Shown one piece after another: positions 34,894 to 46,200 of a stretch of 64,000 nt of DNA. Source of the DNA: an uncultured Aquimarina sp. (GTDB lineage Bacteria > Bacteroidota > Bacteroidia > Flavobacteriales > Flavobacteriaceae); assembly GCA_947498935.1 (NCBI GenBank), contig CANMMM010000018.1, forward strand, positions 1 through 64,000, read 5' to 3'. A program made the position numbers and the translations under genes. Each line of letters begins with the position of its first letter. The stretch's first letter is position 1. The notes under the pieces were generated by a model, which did no database searches, was not told the origin of the DNA, and saw nothing but the letters and a program-made list of their open reading frames with translations.

Positions 34894-37800
34894 TTAGTTA
34901 TCGATCACAAATTTAAAGTCTACCTTTTCTTCTTGATTCGATAAAACGAGTATGTAAATTCCTGATGGTATTCCACTGATATTGATATTTTTTACGGTGG
35001 TATCAAAATTTACATCCTCTTCTCTATACACCAACTGCCCTGCTACACTACGAATTTCAATAGTCGTATCGCCCATCAATCGATTGGTATGAATCGAAAA
35101 CTGACCGTTATTGGGTACTGGTGCTAGACGTATGTCTTGTATCGGCGTTTGCTGCTCATCTACTGTAAGCACATGATCTTCGACTACGATGGTAGTCACC
35201 ACGGATGCATTACATTCAAAAGGAGTCTGGTATCTGAGTACTAATGACAACTCCCCTACTTGGGTCCACTTTATAGAAACCGTGTTTTCTGCCGTAGTGA
35301 TGATTTCTCCATTGATCACGAACCAATCATACTTATTTAGGTTAGCTGTAGCTGTATATGTGTATACCTCATCGAGTATCGGATTACGTTCGCCTTCTAC
35401 ACTGGCTTCATATTTATTAGGTACTCCTAGCGCCTTGGTATCCATACTAATACCCGACATACCGCTCGTCTGTTTTGTGATCTTGGTTTTATCAATTTCT
35501 AACAGAATCTCTCCATCTCCATCATAATCAATATTTTCTAATCGATATTTCTGGTCGTTTATTTTGGTAAACACAACATCATTTTTAGGTATTTCGATTC
35601 CCGAAGACTTGAGTGTAATCGCCTGATGGGTAAATGTATTGTCTACGATTGCTTCTGAAAAGCTGACCTCTACATAATCAAAGTCATAACACCCTACATC
35701 TTGTACTTCTTTTACTGCCTCGATAGTGGTTTCTATATCTGTAAAATCGATGTACATAGAAACTACTGTGGGAGCACTTCTATTTCCATTAGCATCTGTA
35801 GCAATTAATTTGAATCGCTTACTCCCTAGTTTGCCTACTAATGGAATGCGATAAGTACCTGTAGTAGCTCTTAGATGTTCGTATGCCAACACTTCGCTGG
35901 TAGCTAATAACTCATAGACCTCTACCGTTAGGTTATCTTCTAGCGTTTCGTATACCAGTTCTATATTAGTCCCTGCTGTAATAAGATCGTCAGCGGCGAT
36001 TCCTATATCGGGTACAATACGAATAGTAGCGAGTCCGTCTAGCTGTACTCGATTTACTGTCCATGTAGTGTTTGCTAGCCCTATTCCTATATTTTCATTT
36101 TCATCTACAAACGTTCCTTGATCGATCGTTACTTCATAATTTCCGTTTTCTTCTGTATAAGCGCCTAAGCCAAAAATAGTATATGTAGTATCCTCTATTT
36201 GCTGGACGATAATAGGAATTTCTAATCGCTGTCCATTTTTATAGAAGGTAAAAGCTGTTTCTTCTAAAGGATTGGCCAGTTTTTTAGTAAGCCTTACAGA
36301 GAGTTCTGTGATATTCTGGGCGTGTATTCCTCCTTGGTGTATTGGAATAATTTCTGCTATAGCAGGTAATTCTTTATCCACTACCCATTGATATGATTGC
36401 TGAATCAGTCCTTTGCTTCCATCAGCAGCAGTAAGTTCGGGTAGGTTGATATCCAATACATAGGTGTTATTTTCTTGGTTATATACATCAAGCCCTGTGA
36501 TTGTGTATCTAAAATCATCTACCTCAGCGATCACCACATCGTTATTGATTGGGTTTCCATTCATCGTTATTTTATCATTGGTAAATTCCTCTGATCTAAT
36601 AGGTTTATTAAACGTAACGGTCACACTATTGATGGGTAATTTTTTTACCTGATCAGATTCAAAGGTTAAAATCCCTAACTCATCCAAAAACTGTATCCAG
36701 TTTACACGCATCGCATTTTCGCCTGTATTGCCTTCTACATCCTGAATGCCTACAGAGGAAATCGTCAACTCATAATACCCTGATAATTGGGTGACATCTT
36801 GTAGGGTTATAGAATAGGTAGTGGCATCTATTTTTCCTATCAGGATATCTTCTTTTGCTACCTGTTCGCCTTGACGGATGAGTGTAATAGCATCTGTGGT
36901 AAATGTATTTACATCTATTTCTTTTGAAAAACGTACCGTAAGTAAGGCTACGGGAGTGGCTGTACTCTCATCTTCTGGTACTCCTTCTATCGCTACTACA
37001 GCAGGGGTATTTAGGTCTCTAGAGATATATGAAACTGTATAAGTAGTCACTTCAGATACTTGATCTAGTACGTGTAACTTGTTTTCATATTTTGGGTTTA
37101 ATCCATCTCTTAGGGTTACCGAAGTTTGCCAAAAATTAGACAAAGGAATTTCTACCCCATCCGTATCTCTCACAATCGATGCTATTCGGTATCTATTCGT
37201 TCCTGGGTCTGCTATCACTCCATAATTCCATCCGGTAGTAAATGGCGCTACCGTGATTGTAGTCGTTAAATTCGTTCCTGAAATCTCATTGGATGCTGTC
37301 ACATTTTCTGCCGAAATCACCGCTTCGGACGTCCCATCGGAATAGAACAATCGATCAGGTGTATCATGGGCATCTGCAATATCATTGACCAAAAAGTCTG
37401 GTAATGCATCACTGCCCTCTTGGTAGACTTGTACACTTTTAATGAGTTCATGTACATTGGCTTCTTTAATCAAGCTTAGTGCTTCATTAGTGTAGTTACT
37501 TTTATGATTGACCTCTATATCATAGCTTACAAAATGCCCCATCAGCGAACTGGTAAAATACCATTGTCCGATCGACGAACTTTTGGGATTGATCGTACCG
37601 AAATCTACTGCTAATAACCCTAATTGCTTGGGTTGATTATTAAAACTACTACCGATCATTTCAAAATCAATGGCTAATCCTTTTTCATTTTCTATGATTC
37701 TGGGTTGCATGGATTCCACACTTACATTTTTGGCTTCTCCAAATCCATCATTGGTAATCATTAGTGATAATTCTGCGGGGATTGAAGGTTCTACGATTTG

Positions 37801-40800
37801 CTCCGTCAAAGGATCGTCTCCGATAATATCTCTTTGTAGAAAATAGTCTAAAATAAGATCTGGACTCGGATTCACTTCTAGCGTCACTGGGTTTAATGTA
37901 ATACTCACAGTCTCGCCAAGATCTTCGTCAAAATAAGACAGTATTCCTCCAAAAGAGTACGACTGTTTGACTTGTGGTGCGGCATTTTTACCCGGAATAA
38001 AAATAGCAACTCCACTACCGGTACTATTAGGAGACACCACTCCTGTTCCGTCTAAAAACGTATCTTTATTAATCTGAAAAAGATCTGTAGCATGCTCTCC
38101 TATCTCATTTTTTACAATCAGATCTAGCGTAATATTTTTAATACTTTTATCACTACTGTTATTGATCGTCAATGTCCCTTCAAAAGCTTCGCGAGTCATG
38201 GTGAGTCGTTGTGGAAATTCTATGGTGACAGTAGCACATACACTTGCTTCTTCTTGCTCCTTGGCTTTCTGATACTCCTCTACATTTTCGATAGCAGAGG
38301 TGTACATCTCTTCTGCAGAAACAAATCCTCTACTCGTGGTATAAGGTACTAGTTCGCCAATAATACGATCATATTCTTTTATTTCTTCGTAATCTATGAT
38401 ATCTGGGAATGTTGCATTCGGAGAAAACACCCCTTGATCCCACGCACGAACTGTAGTATTCCAGCGTATCGTAAACGTATCGATATAAGCACTCGATATA
38501 GTAGTATCTTCTAAGTTTTGCTTGATGGCAGCTATTGCAGCAGCTGTAAAAATAGTCTTAGCATCTAAATTATCAGACACTTGTTCCATGAATACGAGCA
38601 GCTCTTCACTTTGTCTAAGTGTTGGATTTTGTAGGTACGCATCCATTTTGGCTATTAATGCATCATCTGCGGCTTCTATTTTTTCTAAATCATCTAGAAT
38701 AAAATCCCATTTGTCTACTGAAGCATTTTTTGTAAAAGCGACCCTTTTATTACTTCCAAGTGCTTGTTTAACACATGTTTTGATGGCATCTTTGACCAAA
38801 GTGATACATTTTACTTTCTTTTTTGCTTTCTTTTTACAGTTCTTAAATGCTTCTTTTAGTTCTTTCCAGCTAGTAGCAGTTCCTAATCCGATAGCACATA
38901 AAGCTGCGTCTCCTAATGCAGTTTGTGGCGCACACTTAATCGCTGTAGTCACTACTTCTTTTGTACAGGCATCACATAAATCTGGGAAACTAGTAGGTGT
39001 AAAAGCACCACCACTATACGGATCTAATGTATCACCGCCAGTACCAAATCCTGTAGGATATCCAGGACCAATATCTACGCTTATCCCTAAATTACCTGAC
39101 GGACCGTCACAATCCGCATCATATACCGCTGCAAAAGAAAATATCTTTTCGTCCTGATTACAGGGGTAATACGCTTCGAAGGTAATACTACCTTGTGGGC
39201 ATGGATCACTTGTGGTTCTTGTCTGTCGTTTAGCTTGTAGCTTATTGATGGCATTTCGCTTGAGCAATACAGGTACTACCACAGTAGCTTTAGCACGCAA
39301 TGTATCCATCGTAGTGATTAAAGGTTTTAATTCATACCCTTCGATCTCAGTAGTGCCTAATTTTACGCGATTCGCAGCGATCAATCCATGATTCGTAATT
39401 GTCAGATTCAGTAGTCTAGAAGCCCCCGCCTCTAAATCTAAATTCGTATTATCCAGCTCCATCACTACTACAGGTTTAGGCACATTGGTTTCAAACTGTG
39501 TTACTAATGAAATATCATACTCATCTGTAATTTCTGTAGGCACCACTTCCCAATTATAGGTGACTGCTTGGTATTGCATAAAAGCATTTACATAGGTAGT
39601 TTTTCCGGGGTCTACTAAAATGGTATTTTGATATGGATTATGTTTAGGAGCTTTGACACTCACTGTATAATACCCTTCATTAATCTCTGGTACTTCAAAT
39701 AGCCCATCGCTATTGGTCACTCCTTCTGCTAGTACAGCCCCTGTATACGGATGTTTGATTTGCACTGTTGCACCCGCAAGGTGTGGTGCAGAAGCGGTAT
39801 TATACGTATACTCGTCAGTAGCATCTACTTCTATTGCTCCAGTAGCCTCAGAAACTGTTTCTATTCTAAAAGGAACAGTAATCCCATTTGTATTATCTCC
39901 TTTTAGCACCAACGTTCCAGAAATCGGAATATTCACTTGCTCGGTAGCAGTAGGACTTAATTCTAGAATAATTTTTGCTTCTTCTCCTGCCTTAATCACA
40001 TCTATATGCTGAGGAGATTTTAAAGCTAACCAAGGTAATGACGGTAGCAATACCTCCACAGCATTGGCATCTACATCTCCTGTATTACGTACGATGAACT
40101 CATACAATCGTGTTGTATCCTTAGCCATCGTAGTATTGATACGTATGGGCACCGCTACTAAATTCGCTTGTTTTATTTTACTGTAGTAATACACCACTTC
40201 TTTATACACAGCGCCTTCGGCAGCAGTAATCGTTATAGGGATTTCTGTGTATTGATTTTCTGTACTCGCATTAGTAGCTACTAGTGTAAATCCTATAGTA
40301 GCTGTAGCACCAGCAGCTATAGAGACAGGCATCTGCTCTAGCGTAAAGTCTGCTGTTTCTGGAAGATGAATCTGTACGTCTGTAAATGGTACAGATGTCG
40401 GATTTTTTAGGGTAAGTTCTTTACCTAATGGAAATCCTACAAAAGGCTCCCATTTGATATACCTAGGTGTATTCACCAATTCAAAACCAAGAATATCGAA
40501 CGTCTCTTGTGCAGGAACCTCAGCACCTGGATAGGAAGCTTTTACCACATATGATCCTGCTTCGTTTTCTAAGGGGGTAAACTCGTATACAAAGGCTCCA
40601 TTGTCATTTGTAGTAGCGGTAAACACTCTAGAGAACTCAGGTGTTTGTACTGTAATCTCTACATCAGAAGTAGGTACTACTTCATCTTTAGAGGTCGTCG
40701 CTGTTCCCGAAATCTGTACTGTTTCTCCTGATAGATATACTTCTTTGTCTACAGCTACGCTTACTGTATAGGCGGGTAGCAATTCGATGGCAGTATAATT

Positions 40801-43227
40801 CTGATTATTCGCTACAGATAATTCGGTAACTGCATTTAATTTATTGATCACCACAAGTAAATTCAATACTCCTGATTGCACAGGAAGCGCTACTTCATCT
40901 ACAAAATCATAAGTGGTTCCTGCAGCAATACTCACAGGAAGTATCGAAGTACTAAAGGGTTCAATACCCGCAGTAGAATTATTCGGCGATAAGTAATAGG
41001 CTATCTTCGCACCACTATCAAAATCTGCATACCCTTGATTCGTAATCTTACTAGTTATTGCTAATTTGGTTCCTGCTTCTACAGCACTAGGTACTTGCAG
41101 CTCAGAAATGATTACATCTGGTAGATTTTGGTCTGTAACTAATATCCAAGCAAAACCTGTACTATAATCGGTAGCGGTAGCTTCTATTCTTATATTCTGA
41201 TCTCCTGTTAGATCAGGATTGATGACTGTATCAAAAGTTACAGTCACCTCATCCTCATTTGCAGGAATAGTGACTTGTGTAGGCAGTGATACTACGGACG
41301 GAAGATCACTAGACAATGTAACTGTTACTGGGTTTTCTAAAATCGTAGGATTGGTTGCATTTCTTCTAATAGTCAGGCTATTATTACGTTTCCCTGCCTT
41401 AATCGTAGAGGGAGATGCTACTACTGTCAGTGCCAATCCATCATTATCGATGACTGTCAGTGATGCATTACTAATCGTAGTAGGATCTGTCCCATCTGTA
41501 CAATTGCACTCAGAAAATTTAACCTTAGACGATACTGTAAGTAATTGATCCCCTTCTACAGAACCATTATCTATCGTACCGATATTGAATCGTTTTTCTA
41601 GCTCTCCTGCTTCAAAAATCAAATCATTCGGTGTAATCAATCGCTCATTTTGATCTACGGCAATGGTTACTGTTACTTCTTTATCTGTATGCTGCGTTCT
41701 TTTTAATGTAGCAAAGGTAGCATTGATTCCATCGCCTTCAGACACCTTATCTGGTGCTAGGGTAAGAGCAAAATCAGGAACATTAACCGATTGCAGCACC
41801 ATCTCTTTACTGGCTGTTACATAGTTCGTAGCAGTTGCATATAAAGTAGCTGTAGTACGCTTCGCTACAATCCCTGGATCTAAAATCGTCCCTTCAAAAG
41901 TCGTAGTAGTTGCTCCTGCTGGTAGTACAATGGTTTCTGGCAGCTGTAATCGTGTGGCCGCATCAGACCGTATCGCGATAGAAGTATCTAGTGGATTGCT
42001 ATCGGTAGCAATAAGCGTATATACAATAGTACTTCCTATAGAAGAGTCGTATGTATCAGGATAGGTGATAGACAATCCTATCTCGGTATCTTCTATCAGT
42101 GTTACACGATTCGTTTGATCCTCATAATCAGCACCCGAAGCTGTAAGCACTACCTCTGTATCTCCTGTATAGGCTGTATTTTCTTTTAGGGATATATAGC
42201 CAAAATTCGCATATTGATCTTTCTCTAGTGTAATCGTAATGGGCGTCTCGAAATTCTCTGCATCTGATGCTGTAATCACCAATACTTCTTCTACAGCTAC
42301 ATTACCACTTCTAGAGATATGCGCTCGAATCTTATCCCCAGAATTTTTGACGATTTCTGATCGATCGATCGTAAATACCATTTTTTTAAGCAATGTTAGC
42401 CTTGCATCAGAAAAGCTCGTATTGTTTAATTGCAGTGCAGGTGTCTCCTTTACGCTCGCATAGGGTACTAATTCGATTTTAATCTTTACACTACCATCAA
42501 ATCCTATCACAGACGGAATCTCTAATGTGGCATTTCTAGCGATTGCTTGATTTTCTGGCACATCCCCAGAAAAATTCTCTGTACCTATCAGGTATTCTTG
42601 ATCACTATTTTCTGCACTTATATACAGCTGTTCTCTCCATCCACCGATAGCAATCGCCTCACCTATATTCCGTACATTCCAGTTCAGCTCGAATGCATCA
42701 CCGGGTACTATTTCTGTCGCCTGAAAGCGAATCGTATCTACTATCAAATCTGGATTTTTACCCTCTACAATGGTCAATACTCCATTTTGATGATTACTCC
42801 CGATGTCTTCCCCTGCGCTAGAGCTTACAATCACATCGCTCAGTGTTGCATCAAATGTCTGTCCTGGTGTAAAAGATAGCGGCACTTCTACGGGGATTTC
42901 TATAATAGCACCACTATTCCCTGAAAAAGTATCATTAGTCGCCGAAAAGCCAATGAATAAATACCTGCCATTTCCTTGGTTTTTAGGATATAATACATGA
43001 TTGGTATTCCTACCCACAAAAGTGGCTTCTCGTTCTTTTACAATCAAGCCATTAGGCAATTGTAAGGTAAACTGAAAACCAGTAACTGGATCAGAATTAC
43101 TCAGAGCAATTGTAATTTTATCTAGCGCTCCTGGTCCAGTACTTAGATCATTTACGGTCATACTATTTTGTGCAACAACGATCGTGCTGCAAAAAAAGAG
43201 TAGATATATTAGTTTATAAAAATTCAT
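34894..43227 (-). CDS. Giant T9SS-exported multidomain surface protein with cohesin-like N terminus
   Basis: 2777 residues with a signal peptide (cleaved near VVAQ-NSMT). Order as read: cohesin-like domain (about 20-155, VTGFQFTLQLPNGL ... PVEVPLSFTPG), CARDB-like domain (about 155-280), Calx-beta-like repeats (about 280-720, including SEGDGINATFATLKR), CARDB (about 725-835), Ig-like and carboxypeptidase-regulatory-like domains (about 1190-1240, TNSDGLFEVPEINEGYYTV), a cysteine-containing helical insert (about 1345-1500), several bacterial Ig-like domains (about 1990-2480) and a C-terminal T9SS type A sorting domain (VPNNGQFSIHTNRL ... GIPSGIYILVLS). It should be anchored or released at the cell surface, as adhesin or scaffold. 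It is 23 bases after the LRR gene, forming a two-gene operon. Confidence 0.85.
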   Translation of the reverse strand: MNFYKLIYLLFFCSTIVVAQNSMTVNDLSTGPGALDKITIALSNSDPVTGFQFTLQLPNGLIVKEREATFVGRNTNHVLYPKNQGNGRYLFIGFSATNDTFSGNSGAIIEIPVEVPLSFTPGQTFDATLSDVIVSSSAGEDIGSNHQNGVLTIVEGKNPDLIVDTIRFQATEIVPGDAFELNWNVRNIGEAIAIGGWREQLYISAENSDQEYLIGTENFSGDVPENQAIARNATLEIPSVIGFDGSVKIKIELVPYASVKETPALQLNNTSFSDARLTLLKKMVFTIDRSEIVKNSGDKIRAHISRSGNVAVEEVLVITASDAENFETPITITLEKDQYANFGYISLKENTAYTGDTEVVLTASGADYEDQTNRVTLIEDTEIGLSITYPDTYDSSIGSTIVYTLIATDSNPLDTSIAIRSDAATRLQLPETIVLPAGATTTTFEGTILDPGIVAKRTTATLYATATNYVTASKEMVLQSVNVPDFALTLAPDKVSEGDGINATFATLKRTQHTDKEVTVTIAVDQNERLITPNDLIFEAGELEKRFNIGTIDNGSVEGDQLLTVSSKVKFSECNCTDGTDPTTISNASLTVIDNDGLALTVVASPSTIKAGKRNNSLTIRRNATNPTILENPVTVTLSSDLPSVVSLPTQVTIPANEDEVTVTFDTVINPDLTGDQNIRIEATATDYSTGFAWILVTDQNLPDVIISELQVPSAVEAGTKLAITSKITNQGYADFDSGAKIAYYLSPNNSTAGIEPFSTSILPVSIAAGTTYDFVDEVALPVQSGVLNLLVVINKLNAVTELSVANNQNYTAIELLPAYTVSVAVDKEVYLSGETVQISGTATTSKDEVVPTSDVEITVQTPEFSRVFTATTNDNGAFVYEFTPLENEAGSYVVKASYPGAEVPAQETFDILGFELVNTPRYIKWEPFVGFPLGKELTLKNPTSVPFTDVQIHLPETADFTLEQMPVSIAAGATATIGFTLVATNASTENQYTEIPITITAAEGAVYKEVVYYYSKIKQANLVAVPIRINTTMAKDTTRLYEFIVRNTGDVDANAVEVLLPSLPWLALKSPQHIDVIKAGEEAKIILELSPTATEQVNIPISGTLVLKGDNTNGITVPFRIETVSEATGAIEVDATDEYTYNTASAPHLAGATVQIKHPYTGAVLAEGVTNSDGLFEVPEINEGYYTVSVKAPKHNPYQNTILVDPGKTTYVNAFMQYQAVTYNWEVVPTEITDEYDISLVTQFETNVPKPVVVMELDNTNLDLEAGASRLLNLTITNHGLIAANRVKLGTTEIEGYELKPLITTMDTLRAKATVVVPVLLKRNAINKLQAKRQTRTTSDPCPQGSITFEAYYPCNQDEKIFSFAAVYDADCDGPSGNLGISVDIGPGYPTGFGTGGDTLDPYSGGAFTPTSFPDLCDACTKEVVTTAIKCAPQTALGDAALCAIGLGTATSWKELKEAFKNCKKKAKKKVKCITLVKDAIKTCVKQALGSNKRVAFTKNASVDKWDFILDDLEKIEAADDALIAKMDAYLQNPTLRQSEELLVFMEQVSDNLDAKTIFTAAAIAAIKQNLEDTTISSAYIDTFTIRWNTTVRAWDQGVFSPNATFPDIIDYEEIKEYDRIIGELVPYTTSRGFVSAEEMYTSAIENVEEYQKAKEQEEASVCATVTIEFPQRLTMTREAFEGTLTINNSSDKSIKNITLDLIVKNEIGEHATDLFQINKDTFLDGTGVVSPNSTGSGVAIFIPGKNAAPQVKQSYSFGGILSYFDEDLGETVSITLNPVTLEVNPSPDLILDYFLQRDIIGDDPLTEQIVEPSIPAELSLMITNDGFGEAKNVSVESMQPRIIENEKGLAIDFEMIGSSFNNQPKQLGLLAVDFGTINPKSSSIGQWYFTSSLMGHFVSYDIEVNHKSNYTNEALSLIKEANVHELIKSVQVYQEGSDALPDFLVNDIADAHDTPDRLFYSDGTSEAVISAENVTASNEISGTNLTTTITVAPFTTGWNYGVIADPGTNRYRIASIVRDTDGVEIPLSNFWQTSVTLRDGLNPKYENKLHVLDQVSEVTTYTVSYISRDLNTPAVVAIEGVPEDESTATPVALLTVRFSKEIDVNTFTTDAITLIRQGEQVAKEDILIGKIDATTYSITLQDVTQLSGYYELTISSVGIQDVEGNTGENAMRVNWIQFLDELGILTFESDQVKKLPINSVTVTFNKPIRSEEFTNDKITMNGNPINNDVVIAEVDDFRYTITGLDVYNQENNTYVLDINLPELTAADGSKGLIQQSYQWVVDKELPAIAEIIPIHQGGIHAQNITELSVRLTKKLANPLEETAFTFYKNGQRLEIPIIVQQIEDTTYTIFGLGAYTEENGNYEVTIDQGTFVDENENIGIGLANTTWTVNRVQLDGLATIRIVPDIGIAADDLITAGTNIELVYETLEDNLTVEVYELLATSEVLAYEHLRATTGTYRIPLVGKLGSKRFKLIATDANGNRSAPTVVSMYIDFTDIETTIEAVKEVQDVGCYDFDYVEVSFSEAIVDNTFTHQAITLKSSGIEIPKNDVVFTKINDQKYRLENIDYDGDGEILLEIDKTKITKQTSGMSGISMDTKALGVPNKYEASVEGERNPILDEVYTYTATANLNKYDWFVINGEIITTAENTVSIKWTQVGELSLVLRYQTPFECNASVVTTIVVEDHVLTVDEQQTPIQDIRLAPVPNNGQFSIHTNRLMGDTTIEIRSVAGQLVYREEDVNFDTTVKNINISGIPSGIYILVLSNQEEKVDFKFVIDN

Positions 43228-43250
43228 GATAATTGGTGTGTTTCGTTGGT

Positions 43251-46200
43251 TTATTTAATGGTTATTTTCCCTTTTAAAGAAGTGGTATGTTTCACTCTTT
43301 TAAGTCGTATTCGATAGAAATACGTCCCCGATGCTAAATCACCTCTTTTAAACTGAAAGGTATTGACCCCACTCACTACTTGCTGTAGTGGGTATGCTAC
43401 TACTTCCTGCCCTGCTAGGTTATACATACGTAGTAACACTTCGGTATACTGTCGGTCTGATACAAATGTTATGGTTGCTGTTTCTCTAAAAGGATTAGGA
43501 TATACTGTATGCAGTCCGAGTTCTTCCGCTTCATGATCGGGAACCCCCAATACAGCGTTTATAATCTCATACGGTACAGCTTCTGCTTGCTTATTAGATA
43601 GTAAAGCATCCTTTATAGAAGGAATCTCATCCGTGCTGTCGAATGTTGCGATCGGTATAGATCCACTCAAACCTTCTCCTAGCGAAAAAGCTACCAAACT
43701 CAATTGATTATTATATTCTTTTACATACGTACTAAAACCTATATCAGACACTAGTTCGGTTAATGATGCTGTCGTCACACCCTCTAAGATAATTTCAAAA
43801 CTAGTCACCTCATGTCCATTCGTATCTAGAAGTAGTGTTTGGTCTACTAATCGAAGTTGTGCTGCCGTTTCTCTAGTACTACGTTTGGCTAGTAAGCGCT
43901 GAGGCTGTCTATTGATCCCCCCAGATTGGATCGCATTTACTTGGGCAGTGACATCTAAGATATTAACAGCAGTATCTTCATTCATATCTGCTGCATAAAA
44001 ATTAAAGAAGCGTGTAGGATTCCTTAAAATATGATTAATCGTAGTTTGTATATCTAGGATATTCGTCAGGCTATCTAGATTCGCATCTCCCGCTACAAAC
44101 GTAAAATCATAATTCAAGGAACTATTAATAGCATTTCCCGTTTGTTGCCTCAGCCTTATTTTTTCTCCCTTCGGCACTCTCCAATGGGTCATCAAATCCG
44201 TTAATCGTATCCCTTCTTCTGGTACATTTATTGTCCTAGAAAAATCACCAATAGTCACCTGATACGTTTGATTGATAAAGCGCTGCTGAGCATGATCGTA
44301 TCTATTTACAGAATCATCTTGTATCAGCGCCTCTCGCGATAGTACCAAATCTCCTAGCTCCGTAAGCTGCCTATCGATTTTAATATCTATAGTAGTAGGT
44401 AATACTGCCGCTACCGATGTAATCGCATTAGAAGACAGATCTAATTCTGCCAACTGCGGAAAATCTGCTACAATCGCAGGTATCGTACCTGTTACATTAT
44501 TAGCACTCAGGTCGATTCCCACCACATGACCATCATAGATCGTTACTCCATGCCAGCCACCTTCGTGTACATTATTAGCGGTAATATCCCATGGAGTCGT
44601 CCAGCTATCACCATTCAGGGCGGTATATACACTTCTTAGTGCAGTATATTCTTGCGCTACAAGAGGCACATTGGACTTATCATCTATACCTGCGAAGGTA
44701 AATTCTGTGTTAAAAAAACTTCCAGACGTTTGGCGCACTACTATGGTGGCATCACTGGGTATTTCATTAATACGAACATTCGAAAAAACAATCTCACCTG
44801 CCTCATTGATCATAGTCGTATCATGGGTTAGATTATTGACCAGTAAGGAAAATGTATTACGCCCCTCAAAGGTATTGGTTACTAAATCATAGGTTACAAT
44901 ATCAGACAGCTCCACTTCCAATACAGTATCATTTAGCGTCAGAATAGTATCATAACTGATCTGTTGGTTTCTGAGGTCTATATAAGTAGTAGAAGGATCG
45001 TAATATAATTTCTTATCGATTTTATCAAAACCATTACCCGAAATATCCAAATGCTCCAATGCTACAAAATCCGAAAGCGCGGCAGGAATCGTACCACTAA
45101 ACTGATTATTAGCAATTGCAAATTTCTTTAGATTTTCGAGATTCGAAATGCTCGCAGGAATCGCTCCACCTATTTGATTCGAATTAATATCGAATACCTC
45201 TAGACTGGTCATTGTATCCAAGGCTACAGGAATCGTTCCGGTTAGGTTATTATCCGATACATTTAATGTTTTTAGCGCTGTGAGTCCTACAATTTCCTCT
45301 GGGATCGTTCCCGACAGCTGATTGTTAAATAAGCTCAGTCCTACTACATGACCATCCTGTACAGAAACCCCGTACCAGCTTACTTTATTCACATTATTTT
45401 CTGTAATATCCCACTGCGACGTCCAATTCTCTCCTCCAGTCGTTTCGTAAATACGCCTTAATATTTCGAATTCCTCGTCTACCAATGGTCTACCAAAAGA
45501 AACTGCATTGTAGTTTAAATTCGAAGAACTCGCAATTCCGTTTACCTGAAAAACTCTAACTCTATCGCTCTCCTCGATATTTAATTGGCTTAAGTTCGAA
45601 AAAATAAGCTGTCCATTATTCGAAAAAGCAGTACGCTCATGCACCTCATTGACATACAATCGAAACTCATTTTTAGCATCAAACGTAATATTACCCTCAG
45701 ACAATTGTAGTGTCATGTATGCAGGTAAGTCTATAAATATTTTATCCGCTCCCACTTCTATACTCTCAAAACTGATATTCTGACTCTGCAAATTCAGTAC
45801 ATCAGGCTTCAAAGCATTAATAGCGGTCGCCACATCTTCGATCTCATTATTATCTAAGCGTACTGTTTTTAGATTCAAAAGCTTATCCCAAGATGCAGGA
45901 ATGACACCCGTAAGTTTACAATATCTCAAATCCAGAGACGCTAAGCTTTCCAAAGCACTCAAGTGCTCCAGATTCGTAGTACTCAAATCATGTGATCGAT
46001 GCCCATATAAGTGTAATTGTCGTAAAAACTTCAAATCACCAAAAGAAGCAGGAATCGCTCCATTGACTCTATTTCTATCTAAAATAATAGTAGTAACATG
46101 GCCATCCTCTAGGCTCACACCATACCAAGCTCCCTCATTCAGGTTATTCGTTTCTACAGGCCATTTATTGATCCAATTATCCCCATTCATCTCCGTATAG